Position numbers and translations under genes: made by a program. The notes under the pieces are model-generated. The model was not told the origin of the DNA and searched no databases. It saw nothing but the letters and a program-made list of their open reading frames with translations. Below, piece after piece: positions 8,722 through 16,189 of a stretch of DNA of 64,000 bases; within the stretch, counting starts at the first letter, position 1, and each line of letters starts with the position of its first letter. Source of the stretch: Methylohalomonas sp964522485 (GTDB lineage: Bacteria > Pseudomonadota > Gammaproteobacteria > Methylohalomonadales > Methylohalomonadaceae); NCBI GenBank assembly GCA_964522485.1, contig CAZFUS010000003.1, positions 1 to 64,000 of the forward strand, given 5' to 3'.

Positions 8722-9429
8722 TCATTCGGCGGGGCTGTCCTCGATCGGTGCCGGTTCGTAGCGGTAGCCGGCGCCGTAAACGGAGTGGATCAGTTCCTGA
8801 TCGGGCACCAGTTCACGCAGTTTGCGCCGCAGTTTCTTGACATGACTGTCGATGGTGCGGTCGGAGACAATGCGGTTATCCGTATAGATGTGATCCATGA
8901 GCTGATCGCGAGAAAAAATACGACCGGGATATTCATATAACGTCGCACACAGATGATATTCGACACTGGTCAGATCGATACTGTTGCCGCCGGCATGTAC
9001 ACGGTGGCTGTCGGCGTCCAGCTCGAGTATTTTCTCGGCTGCCTGGTTGGTGTCCCGGCCGGCGCGGCGCAGTACGGTGCGTACACGGGCTACGACTTCG
9101 CGCGGGCTGAAGGGTTTGCAGATGTAATCGTCTGCACCCAGTTCCAGGCCGAGCAGACGATCGATCTCCTCGACCTTGGCAGTAATCATGATAATGGGCA
9201 GGTCATTGAAGGCACGGATATCGCGGCAGACATCGAGACCGTCACGGCCGGGAAGCATGAGATCGAGCAGTATCAGGTCCGGCATGCCTTGTTCCAGCCG
9301 CGGCATGACGTCGGTGCCGTTGTCGAGTATCTCGGCGGTATAGCCGGCACCCTGCAGGTAGTCATGCAGCAGCTGCGCCAGCTTGGTTTCGTCCTCGACG
9401 ATCAGAATATGCTGTTGACTGTTGCTCAT
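8722..9429 (-). CDS. baeR: OmpR-family response regulator, BaeR-like
   Basis: A 235-residue regulator with an N-terminal receiver domain (acidic pair VEDE at 11-14, phospho-acceptor Asp56 in LILLDLMLP, Lys in ICKPFSPRE) and a C-terminal winged helix ending near HSVYGAGYRYE. The segment PREVVARVRTVLRR is characteristic of BaeR. BaeR activates envelope-stress and efflux genes, including spy, in enterics. Its ATG follows the stop of the sensor kinase gene by 11 bp, so they form one operon. A Spy-like gene lies downstream. Confidence 0.85.
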   Translation of the reverse strand: MSNSQQHILIVEDETKLAQLLHDYLQGAGYTAEILDNGTDVMPRLEQGMPDLILLDLMLPGRDGLDVCRDIRAFNDLPIIMITAKVEEIDRLLGLELGADDYICKPFSPREVVARVRTVLRRAGRDTNQAAEKILELDADSHRVHAGGNSIDLTSVEYHLCATLYEYPGRIFSRDQLMDHIYTDNRIVSDRTIDSHVKKLRRKLRELVPDQELIHSVYGAGYRYEPAPIEDSPAE

Positions 9430-9440
9430 GCGGTTTCCGT

Positions 9441-10862
9441 TCAGACCGGTAGCGTGATTCGCACCCGGACGCCACCCAGCGGCGAATGCTGCGCCTCAAT
9501 GCGGCCATTGTGCGCTTCGACGATATTGCGGCAGATGGCCAGGCCCAGTCCGGCGCCGCCGCTTTCACGGTTGCGCGAGGCTTCGACGCGGTAAAAGCGT
9601 TCGAACAGGTGCTCCAGTTCCACGTCAGTCACCCCCGGCGCACTGTCATCAAAGTCGATTATCAGTTCTCCGTTGGTACCGTCTGTCGCCACCCTGACAC
9701 GGCCACCAGGATCAGTATAACGCAGACTGTTATTCAATAGATTGCGGAACAGTTGTGCAAGCCGGTCCGGATCGGCGCGCAGCGTCTGCGGGGCGCCGTT
9801 CTCTATATGGCATTCCGTGGTGATATTGCGGGCATTAAACTCGGGTTCGTAGTGTCTGAGCGTGTCTTCCAGAATCGCTGCTGCGTCGGTCACCATTTCA
9901 CGATAGCTCAGCGAGCCAATGTCCGACTTGGAAAGTTCATACAGATCATCAACCAGCCGTTTCATGCGCATGATTTCGGCATGCAGGGAATCGACCGCCT
10001 GCTGGTCGAACGGCCGCATGCCATCCTGCAGCGCTTCGAGTTCACCGCGCAGGACGGACAGGGGTGTGCGCAGTTCATGCGAGGTATCGGCTACCCACTG
10101 GCGCCGCTGGGCCTCGGTTTTTTCCAGTGCCGCGGCGAGCGCATTGAAATCGCGCGCCAGCCGGCCGAATTCGTCCTCTGATTCCACTGGCATGCGTGTA
10201 CTGTAACGGCCGGCGGCAAGTGCCTCCGAACCACGGGCGAAATCCCGTAACGGCTTGACCAGCCGACGCGCCAGCGGCAGAGCGAGCGCCGCTGACAGCA
10301 GCACCGCCGCCAGTGCGATCCAGATGAAGTTCGCAGTCTGTCGTTCCAGAAACCGTGCCTCGATCAGGGTTTCCAGTGGCGGACCGCGCAGGTGGGCGAG
10401 ATAGCCGACGATGGTCTGATTCACCCGGATTGGATATTCGTCATAGAGCTTGTGATCCAGGCGATCACCGACCAGGACTTCGTGTTCCGGACTGAGCAGG
10501 AGCATACGCTCGTCCAGCCTGGTATTATCCTTGTCACCATCCGGCTCATCCTTGCTCATGCTCTTCTGCATGAGCCGCTCGACCCAGCGCGGTGGATTAT
10601 CGGGCTCTTCAACGACTTCAGCGAACAGCAGATCAAACCAGATCTGGATATCGTTCTGTAATGGCTGCCAGCTGCCTTCGCTGGCGTAAAAGTCCTCCAG
10701 CCGGCTTATAAAACCCTCGATACGCTCCTGACGACGGTTCTCGATGTAGTCGATGAAACCGCGTTCGAACGACCACGTCATGAACGCTGCCATACCGATG
10801 ATGACCAGCGTACTGGCGATCAGGAAGGTCAGGAAGAGTTTATGGGCGACGTTCAGTTGCAT
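9441..10862 (-). CDS. baeS: Envelope-stress sensor histidine kinase, BaeS-like
   Basis: A 473-residue inner-membrane kinase. Two transmembrane helices (about 8-30 and 178-198) bracket a periplasmic sensor domain rich in acidic residues; a HAMP segment follows (200-250), then the dimerisation box with phospho-His262 in DTSHELRTPLS, N box FRNLLNNSLRYT, and G boxes DDSAPGV and GAGLGLAI. It should sense periplasmic protein damage and phosphorylate the regulator encoded immediately downstream. The ATG at 10862 gives the family-typical short N-terminus before the first helix; an in-frame TTG at 10901 would add 13 residues and is not preferred. Confidence 0.85.
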   Translation of the reverse strand: MQLNVAHKLFLTFLIASTLVIIGMAAFMTWSFERGFIDYIENRRQERIEGFISRLEDFYASEGSWQPLQNDIQIWFDLLFAEVVEEPDNPPRWVERLMQKSMSKDEPDGDKDNTRLDERMLLLSPEHEVLVGDRLDHKLYDEYPIRVNQTIVGYLAHLRGPPLETLIEARFLERQTANFIWIALAAVLLSAALALPLARRLVKPLRDFARGSEALAAGRYSTRMPVESEDEFGRLARDFNALAAALEKTEAQRRQWVADTSHELRTPLSVLRGELEALQDGMRPFDQQAVDSLHAEIMRMKRLVDDLYELSKSDIGSLSYREMVTDAAAILEDTLRHYEPEFNARNITTECHIENGAPQTLRADPDRLAQLFRNLLNNSLRYTDPGGRVRVATDGTNGELIIDFDDSAPGVTDVELEHLFERFYRVEASRNRESGGAGLGLAICRNIVEAHNGRIEAQHSPLGGVRVRITLPV

Positions 10863-11254
10863 AGCAGAGCTATTAAAGCCGGGAATTCGAATGAACGTCA
10901 ATTTTCAGCGGCAATTGGGCAAGAAATAAGGAATTTAGAGCTATGGCTGGCTACAGCTCAAAAGATAGCGGGATCAGGCAGGTTGTTCAGGTGATGTACG
11001 GCCAGCCGTTCTCCGGGCGGGCGGGTGGCGTAGTCAGCCGCGGCGGCTGTAGCGGTGATATGCTCCGACACAGGCGTGGCTCGCGTTGTTCATGATGCCA
11101 TGACGGTATCAGGTTGTGGCAGATGGGAGACCGCTTGATACAGATCGAGCACATTAAAAGTCAGTTTTGGCACACAACGCGATTGCAGCACCGCATGGTT
11201 TGCGGCCGCAAGGACCGGGTGGATATGTATATCCGGAAGGCTGCCGGATAGCCG
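10863..11254. other. Non-coding gap between baeS and macro-domain gene
   Basis: About 390 bp without a recognisable gene. It must hold the baeSR promoter. A perfect 7-bp inverted repeat (TATCCGG, loop AAGGCTG, CCGGATA) at 11230-11250 lies just after the macro-domain stop but lacks a T-run on either strand, so it is only a weak terminator candidate. Short stretches read as protein-like on the minus strand but are interrupted by stops; I see no defined remnant. Confidence 0.4.
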
Positions 11255-11809
11255 TCAGTGGCGGGTGGGAGCAAATACCAGTTCGAGTGCCTGCGTAAAC
11301 ACAGCCAGATCACGCGCGCCCCAGAGTACGAAACGGATATGCTTCAGGGAATTGAAACCGTCGAAATCCCGGACCGCGCCCATGGCGATATGCGCGGCCG
11401 GTTCAAGCGGATAACCAAAGGCGCCGGTAGAAATGGCCGGGAAGGCAATGCTGTTAAGGCCCTTGTCCTCGGCCAGCTGCAGGGCGTTCTGATAACAGTG
11501 GGTCAATAGATCATCTTCAGGCTGATCCCTGCCATAGATGGGTCCCAGGCAGTGGATAACATACCGATTCGGCAGGTTGTAGGCGCCGGTAATAACAGCC
11601 TGGCCGGGCTGAATCGGTGCCAGCGGCCGGCATTCATCGGCCAGCTCGCGTCCGGCGGCACGGTGGATGGCACCGGCCACCCCGCCGCCCGGCATGAGTT
11701 CGGCGTTGGCCGCGTTGACCACGGCGTCCATATCGGCCTGGCGGGTAATATCACCCTGCAGGCATTCAATTGTGCGGCTGCCATGAAGTTTCGAGGTGAT
11801 TTCCGACAT
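11255..11809 (-). CDS. Macro-domain ADP-ribose hydrolase (YmdB/TARG1-like)
   Basis: A 184-residue macro domain. QGDIT (18-22), VVNAANAELMPGGGVAGAIH (30-49) and the later phosphate loop AISTGAFGYPLE are the conserved binding elements of the MacroD/YmdB group, which removes the acetyl group from O-acetyl-ADP-ribose and ADP-ribose from acidic residues. It is a soluble cytoplasmic enzyme. The ATG at 11809 gives the usual family N-terminus; upstream in-frame ATGs (up to 11893) would add a hydrophobic extension that is probably untranslated. It lies alone, divergent from the spermidine-synthase-like gene. Confidence 0.85.
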   Translation of the reverse strand: MSEITSKLHGSRTIECLQGDITRQADMDAVVNAANAELMPGGGVAGAIHRAAGRELADECRPLAPIQPGQAVITGAYNLPNRYVIHCLGPIYGRDQPEDDLLTHCYQNALQLAEDKGLNSIAFPAISTGAFGYPLEPAAHIAMGAVRDFDGFNSLKHIRFVLWGARDLAVFTQALELVFAPTRH

Positions 11810-11976
11810 AAGCCATCCGGCGGCGAGGGGAATCAACATTGCATGAAGGAGCATGCGATCTGCGGACAGTAAATGCAACCGCATAACCGGCATTCGCGCG
11901 CCGGCCGAATGTCCTGTGACTGACGCTGCTGTTACAATCCACGCTTCTCAGTGCGACTGATTTAGAGGACAGGTGT

Positions 11977-12738
11977 GTGGCTCACGTTTGGCAGCAGCGC
12001 GTCAATGGCAATCACTATGAAGTACGCAATGCCGGCAGGACGCTGCGGCTCTACACCAACGGCATCTGTCATACGGATTACAATCCGGACCGCGCAGTGA
12101 CGCGCAGTATCTGGGATCTTCTGTTTCTGCCGGCACTGCTGCTGCCGGCGGAACAACCGCTGCGTGTGCTGCTGCTGGGTGTAGGCGGCGGCAGTGTGAT
12201 CCAGCTTTTGCAACGGCATCTGCGGCCACAGTGGATCACCGGCATCGAACTCAGTGGCACGCATTTGATGATAGCGCGGCGGTTTTTCAAACTGCGTGGT
12301 GATAATCTGATCCTGTATGAGGCCGAGGCCGGCGAGTGGTTGTCGAATTATGACGGGCCACCATTCGATCTGATTATTGATGATCTGTTTCTGGAAGAGG
12401 GCAGCGAGGCGTTGCGTGCCATCGACATGGATCACACCTGGATGCAATTACTGCTGAACAATCTGACGTCAGCGGGGATACTGGCCGTTAATTTTGCCGA
12501 CCAGACGACATTCCGGCAATGTGCCTGGTTCAAACGCCAGACCCTGCGGCGCCGGTTGCCCTCGGTATTTGCGCTGCGCACGCCTTATCTCGACAATGTT
12601 GTCGGGGCTTTTGCCCGCACGTCTGTAGAGACACGACGGCTGCGCCAGCGCCTGTCCGTGTTACCGCAGCTTGAACGCGCGCGGCGTCGCGGTCAGCTGC
12701 GCTATCATATCCGTAAACTGCCTGCGTACGGACCTTGA
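11977..12738 (+). CDS. Spermidine synthase-like aminopropyltransferase fold protein
   Basis: A 253-residue protein with a Rossmann methyltransferase-type core: VLLLGVGGGSVIQLL (glycine-rich nucleotide loop, about 64-78), ITGIELSG (acidic strand end), and FDLIIDDLF in place of the catalytic D-x-x-D loop of spermidine synthases. It lacks the N-terminal beta domain residues of true SpeE, so substrate identity is unclear; many such paralogues are of unknown function. The start is GTG at 11977 with GAGGA about nine bases upstream. The NTF2-like gene follows 14 bp after the stop and is likely in the same transcript. Confidence 0.72.
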   Translation: MAHVWQQRVNGNHYEVRNAGRTLRLYTNGICHTDYNPDRAVTRSIWDLLFLPALLLPAEQPLRVLLLGVGGGSVIQLLQRHLRPQWITGIELSGTHLMIARRFFKLRGDNLILYEAEAGEWLSNYDGPPFDLIIDDLFLEEGSEALRAIDMDHTWMQLLLNNLTSAGILAVNFADQTTFRQCAWFKRQTLRRRLPSVFALRTPYLDNVVGAFARTSVETRRLRQRLSVLPQLERARRRGQLRYHIRKLPAYGP

Positions 12739-12752
12739 GCGGGAAATTGCCT

Positions 12753-13151
12753 ATGCGGCGTGAATCACTTCTGTTCGCCAACGATCGATTTTATCTCGCC
12801 TTCGGCAACGGCGATTTTCCTGCCATGGCGGAGCTGTGGGCACAGCATGCGCAACTGATCTGTATTCATCCCGGCTGGCCGGCGCTGACCGACCGCAGTT
12901 CGATTCTGTCGAGCTGGCAGCGAATTCTCGGCGGCGAGGAGCCACCGGAAATCCATCATGATAATGCCCGTGTATTCGATTTCGGTCCCATCGCCTGTGT
13001 GGTGTGCTACGAGAGTGTGGGCGGCAACCGGCTGGTTGCCACCAACGGTTTTATCGAGGAAGACGGTGAACCGCGTATGGTTCTGCATCAGGCCGGTGCC
13101 TGCGCTGAGGCGCCACATCCGGAGCCCGGCGTGACACCGCCGCTGCAGTAA
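12753..13151 (+). CDS. NTF2-like (SnoaL-type) small protein
   Basis: A 132-residue protein with the cone-shaped NTF2-like fold signature: N-terminal helix ESLLFANDRFYLAFGNGDFP followed by MAELWAQHAQLICIHPGWP and alternating strands near the end (RMVLHQAG). Such domains may be small enzymes or binding proteins; this subgroup of standalone proteins in proteobacteria has no fixed function. GGGA lies about nine bases before the ATG at 12753, which is preferred to a TTG at 12735 overlapping the previous stop. It ends just before the convergent nitrate reductase gene. Confidence 0.72.
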   Translation: MRRESLLFANDRFYLAFGNGDFPAMAELWAQHAQLICIHPGWPALTDRSSILSSWQRILGGEEPPEIHHDNARVFDFGPIACVVCYESVGGNRLVATNGFIEEDGEPRMVLHQAGACAEAPHPEPGVTPPLQ

Positions 13152-13177
13152 CCGTTCGGACGGGAGAATGCATCGAT

Positions 13178-15841
13178 TCAGTCGGGCCGGGCGGTGGCGA
13201 TCAACTGCCGCAGTTCCGGTACGCAGGCACCGCAGTTGGTACCCGCCTTGAGCCGTATGCCCAGTGCTTCCGGCGTATCGATACCTTCCTCATGAATGGC
13301 CCTGAGTAACATGTTGCGGCCGACGCCGTGACAGCTGCAGACGGTTGCGCCGGCGTCTTCGCAGTCGGGGGCGCGCGCCGCCAGCAGGGCGCGGCGATCT
13401 GTTTCTTCAAGCCGGATTTTGGCAAAGAGTCGGCCCAGCCAGTCGCGCTCGGGCAGGGCGGCGGGCGTGGTGGCAATCATCAGGCAGGCATTGAGCCGGC
13501 CGTCGGCATCGAGACTGGCGACACGGTATCCGCCGGCACTGCGATCGGCGAACTCCAGCCAGTCCGCATCCGGGCGCACCGCGCCGAGCAATCGCCGCGC
13601 CCACGGCGCCCAGTGACTCCGGGCCTCGATACCGGTCATTTCCAGACGCCAGTGATCACGACCGCGGATTCTGACCCAGTAATCGAGGCCGTTGATGTGG
13701 GCCGGTTCCGGCCGATCGCGCAGCAGCAGGAATCCGTACCACGCCATCGGTAACGGCCTGACCCGCGCCGGAGTCGATTTGAATTCCGGTTCGCCGGAGA
13801 GAGGATCCACGACCGGATTAACGGCGGCTCCGACGCGGGCACGCCGGCTGAACTGATCATTCCAGTGAATCGGGATAAAGATTTCACCACACCGCTGACC
13901 GTCATCGACGCGTACGCGTGCCAGCACTTTGCCCCAGCGGCTTTGCACTTCCGCCAGGCCATTGTCGGCGAGTTGCAGCCGTTCAGCGTTGTCCGGATGT
14001 ATGGCCACGAAGGGTTCGCTGACATGGGTGGACAGGCGCGGTGATTTGCCGGTGCGCGTCAGTGTGTGCCAGTGATCCCTGATACGTCCGCTGTTGAGTA
14101 TCAATGGATAATCGTCGCTGGTTGCATGTGCCGGCAACCGCGGTTTGACGGCGATGAAGCGTGCACGTTTGTCTTCGTTCGGAAATGCACTGCCTGAAAA
14201 GAGGCGGGCGGTGCCAACAGTATCACCAACCTTCAGCGGCCACTGGACCGGCTGTAGCGCATCATAGTCACTTGATGACAAATCGGCCAGACCGCCGATG
14301 TCGAACAGCCGGTTGCCGTCATTTTCGAAAGCCGACAGGCGGGCATGTTCGTTGAAAATATCGGCCGGCTGTTCGTATGGAAATGCGTCTGTATAGCCCA
14401 TACGCCGCGCGGTCTCGGTCACGATCCACCAGTCCGGTCTGGCTTCGCCGGGCAGGGGCAAGAACGATCGCTGCCGGGATATGCAACGCTCTGAATTGGT
14501 GACGGTGCCGTCTTTTTCGCCCCAGGCCGCAGCCGGTAACAGGATGTCGGCGTATTGCGTGGTATCGGTGCGCGTACAATCGGAGACCACCACCAGTTCG
14601 CAGGCTGCCAGTGCCTGCCTGACCCGATCGGCATTGGGCAGACTGACGACCGGATTGGTGGCCATGATCCAGACTGCCTTGATGCGCCCGCCTTCTATCG
14701 CTTCGAAGAGTTCAACCGCCTTGAGACCCGGTTTGTCCGCGACCCGATCGCTGTTCCAGAAGCGGCCGAGACGATCGATGGCGCCGGGATCATCGAAATG
14801 CATGTGAGCGGCCAGCGTGCTGGCCAGACCGCCGACCTCGCGGCCACCCATGGCATTCGGCTGGCCGGTGAGTGAGAACGGTCCACTGCCGGGCTTGCCG
14901 ATACGCCCGGTCAGCAGATGACAGTTGATGATGGCATTGACCTTGTCGGTACCGGCGCTGGATTGGTTGATACCCTGGGAAAACAGCGTGACGGTTCGTT
15001 CGTGTTTCGCGAACAGTGAATAGAATCGTTCGATAATTTCTACAGGCAGATCGCAGGCAGCAGCTACGGTTTCAATACCGCTGCCGGCACAGATGCTGCG
15101 GGTGGATTCATGATCGCGGGTGTGTGCCTTGATGAATGCTTTGTCCGCGGAGCCGATTTGATCGAGGTAGTGGAACAGGCCATTGAACAGATCGACATCG
15201 GTGCCGGGTTTCAGTCCCAGGTGCAGATCCGCCATGTCGGCGGTGACGGTGCGGCGTGGATCGATCACGATCAGCTTCATGTCAGGACGCTGTTCGCGCG
15301 TCGCCTGGATGCGCTGAAACAGTACCGGATGACACCAGGCGCTGTTGCCACCGGCGATGACAATCAGATCGGCCTGTTCCAGATCGTCATAACAGCCGGG
15401 CACGATATCTTCGCCGAAGGCACGCAGATGACCGCTGACGGCTGATGACATACACAGACGCGAATTGGTGTCGATGTTCGCCGAACCGATAAAGCCCTTC
15501 ATCAACTTGTTGGCGACATAATAATCCTCGGTCAGCAGCTGGCCGGAAACATAAAAGGCGACTGCATCGGGACCATAGCGATCAATCGCCCGTCTGAAAC
15601 CTTCTGCAACGCCATCCAGTGCATCGTTCCAGTCGACACGGCGACCGCGTGTTTCCGGATACAGCAGGCGATCATCGAGATCCAGCGTTTCGCCGAGTGC
15701 CGCTCCCTTGGTGCATATCCGGCCACGGTTGGCCGGATGCTCCGGGTTTGGCTCGATCACCGGCGCGTTATCGCTTTGTGTGACTTTCAGCCCGCAACCC
15801 ACACCGCAGTAGGGACAGGTCGTCTTGATGACTTTCGTCAT
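13178..15841 (-). CDS. nasA: Assimilatory nitrate reductase catalytic subunit
   Basis: This 887-residue cytoplasmic enzyme reduces nitrate to nitrite. The N-terminus MTKVIKTTCPYCGVGCGLKV holds a CxxCxxxC 4Fe-4S motif, with the fourth Cys in GRICTKG. A long molybdopterin oxidoreductase domain follows (for example SSAVSGHLRAFGED, LTGQPNAMGGREVGG, SGRIRDHWHTLTRTG) for bis-MGD binding. The C-terminal 55 residues form a BFD-type 2Fe-2S domain (VCSCHGVGRN and TNCGACVPEL), as in Klebsiella NasA. A formate dehydrogenase is excluded by context and this C-terminal domain. Its ATG overlaps the nirD stop as ATGA, so it is the last gene of the narK-nirB-nirD-nasA unit. Confidence 0.93.
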   Translation of the reverse strand: MTKVIKTTCPYCGVGCGLKVTQSDNAPVIEPNPEHPANRGRICTKGAALGETLDLDDRLLYPETRGRRVDWNDALDGVAEGFRRAIDRYGPDAVAFYVSGQLLTEDYYVANKLMKGFIGSANIDTNSRLCMSSAVSGHLRAFGEDIVPGCYDDLEQADLIVIAGGNSAWCHPVLFQRIQATREQRPDMKLIVIDPRRTVTADMADLHLGLKPGTDVDLFNGLFHYLDQIGSADKAFIKAHTRDHESTRSICAGSGIETVAAACDLPVEIIERFYSLFAKHERTVTLFSQGINQSSAGTDKVNAIINCHLLTGRIGKPGSGPFSLTGQPNAMGGREVGGLASTLAAHMHFDDPGAIDRLGRFWNSDRVADKPGLKAVELFEAIEGGRIKAVWIMATNPVVSLPNADRVRQALAACELVVVSDCTRTDTTQYADILLPAAAWGEKDGTVTNSERCISRQRSFLPLPGEARPDWWIVTETARRMGYTDAFPYEQPADIFNEHARLSAFENDGNRLFDIGGLADLSSSDYDALQPVQWPLKVGDTVGTARLFSGSAFPNEDKRARFIAVKPRLPAHATSDDYPLILNSGRIRDHWHTLTRTGKSPRLSTHVSEPFVAIHPDNAERLQLADNGLAEVQSRWGKVLARVRVDDGQRCGEIFIPIHWNDQFSRRARVGAAVNPVVDPLSGEPEFKSTPARVRPLPMAWYGFLLLRDRPEPAHINGLDYWVRIRGRDHWRLEMTGIEARSHWAPWARRLLGAVRPDADWLEFADRSAGGYRVASLDADGRLNACLMIATTPAALPERDWLGRLFAKIRLEETDRRALLAARAPDCEDAGATVCSCHGVGRNMLLRAIHEEGIDTPEALGIRLKAGTNCGACVPELRQLIATARPD

Positions 15842-16188
15842 TCGGCTATCAGGGCAAGATGGATGATGTCGCGATCGTCGACCCGGGTCGGATAACGGCG
15901 TGTATGACCCTCGTCCGGTGCTTCGGCTCCGCCATCTTCGAGCCGGATGCACCAGTCGTGCAATGGACAGATGACCTGGCAGCCGGTGACAATGCCCTGC
16001 GACAGCGGCCCACCCCGGTGTGGACAGCGATCTGCGAGTGCAAATATGTCATCGTCCCGGGTACGGAACACGGCGATGTTACCGGCTGATGTTTTAACCA
16101 CGCGTGCACCAAGCCGTGGAATGGCGTCTACCGGCCCAACTTCGATCCATTCGGCTTCCTGCGAATGTAAAGACACAACGGCGCCCAA
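15838..16188 (-). CDS. nirD: Nitrite reductase small subunit
   Basis: The 116-residue product is a Rieske-like small subunit of the NADH-dependent assimilatory nitrite reductase. It retains both Rieske ligand pairs, CPHRGGPL and CPLHDW. The start is assigned to a TTG at 16188, two bases after the nirB TGA, because AGGAGG (inside the end of nirB) lies nine bases upstream; this gives the usual family length of about 110. Upstream in-frame ATGs at 16221 and 16215 would overlap nirB by about 30 bp and lack such a site. The TGA overlaps the nasA ATG, so translation is probably coupled on both sides. Confidence 0.88.
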   Translation of the reverse strand: MGAVVSLHSQEAEWIEVGPVDAIPRLGARVVKTSAGNIAVFRTRDDDIFALADRCPHRGGPLSQGIVTGCQVICPLHDWCIRLEDGGAEAPDEGHTRRYPTRVDDRDIIHLALIAE

Positions 16189-16189
16189 A

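Noticed and set aside
8953..9594. Plus-strand open frame of 213 codons across baeR and baeS
   Set aside because: Spans two well-defined minus-strand genes and lacks any conserved pattern.
13178..15841. Molybdopterin enzyme considered as a formate dehydrogenase
   Set aside because: Its C-terminal BFD-type cluster domain and the nirBD-narK context fit assimilatory nitrate reductase.
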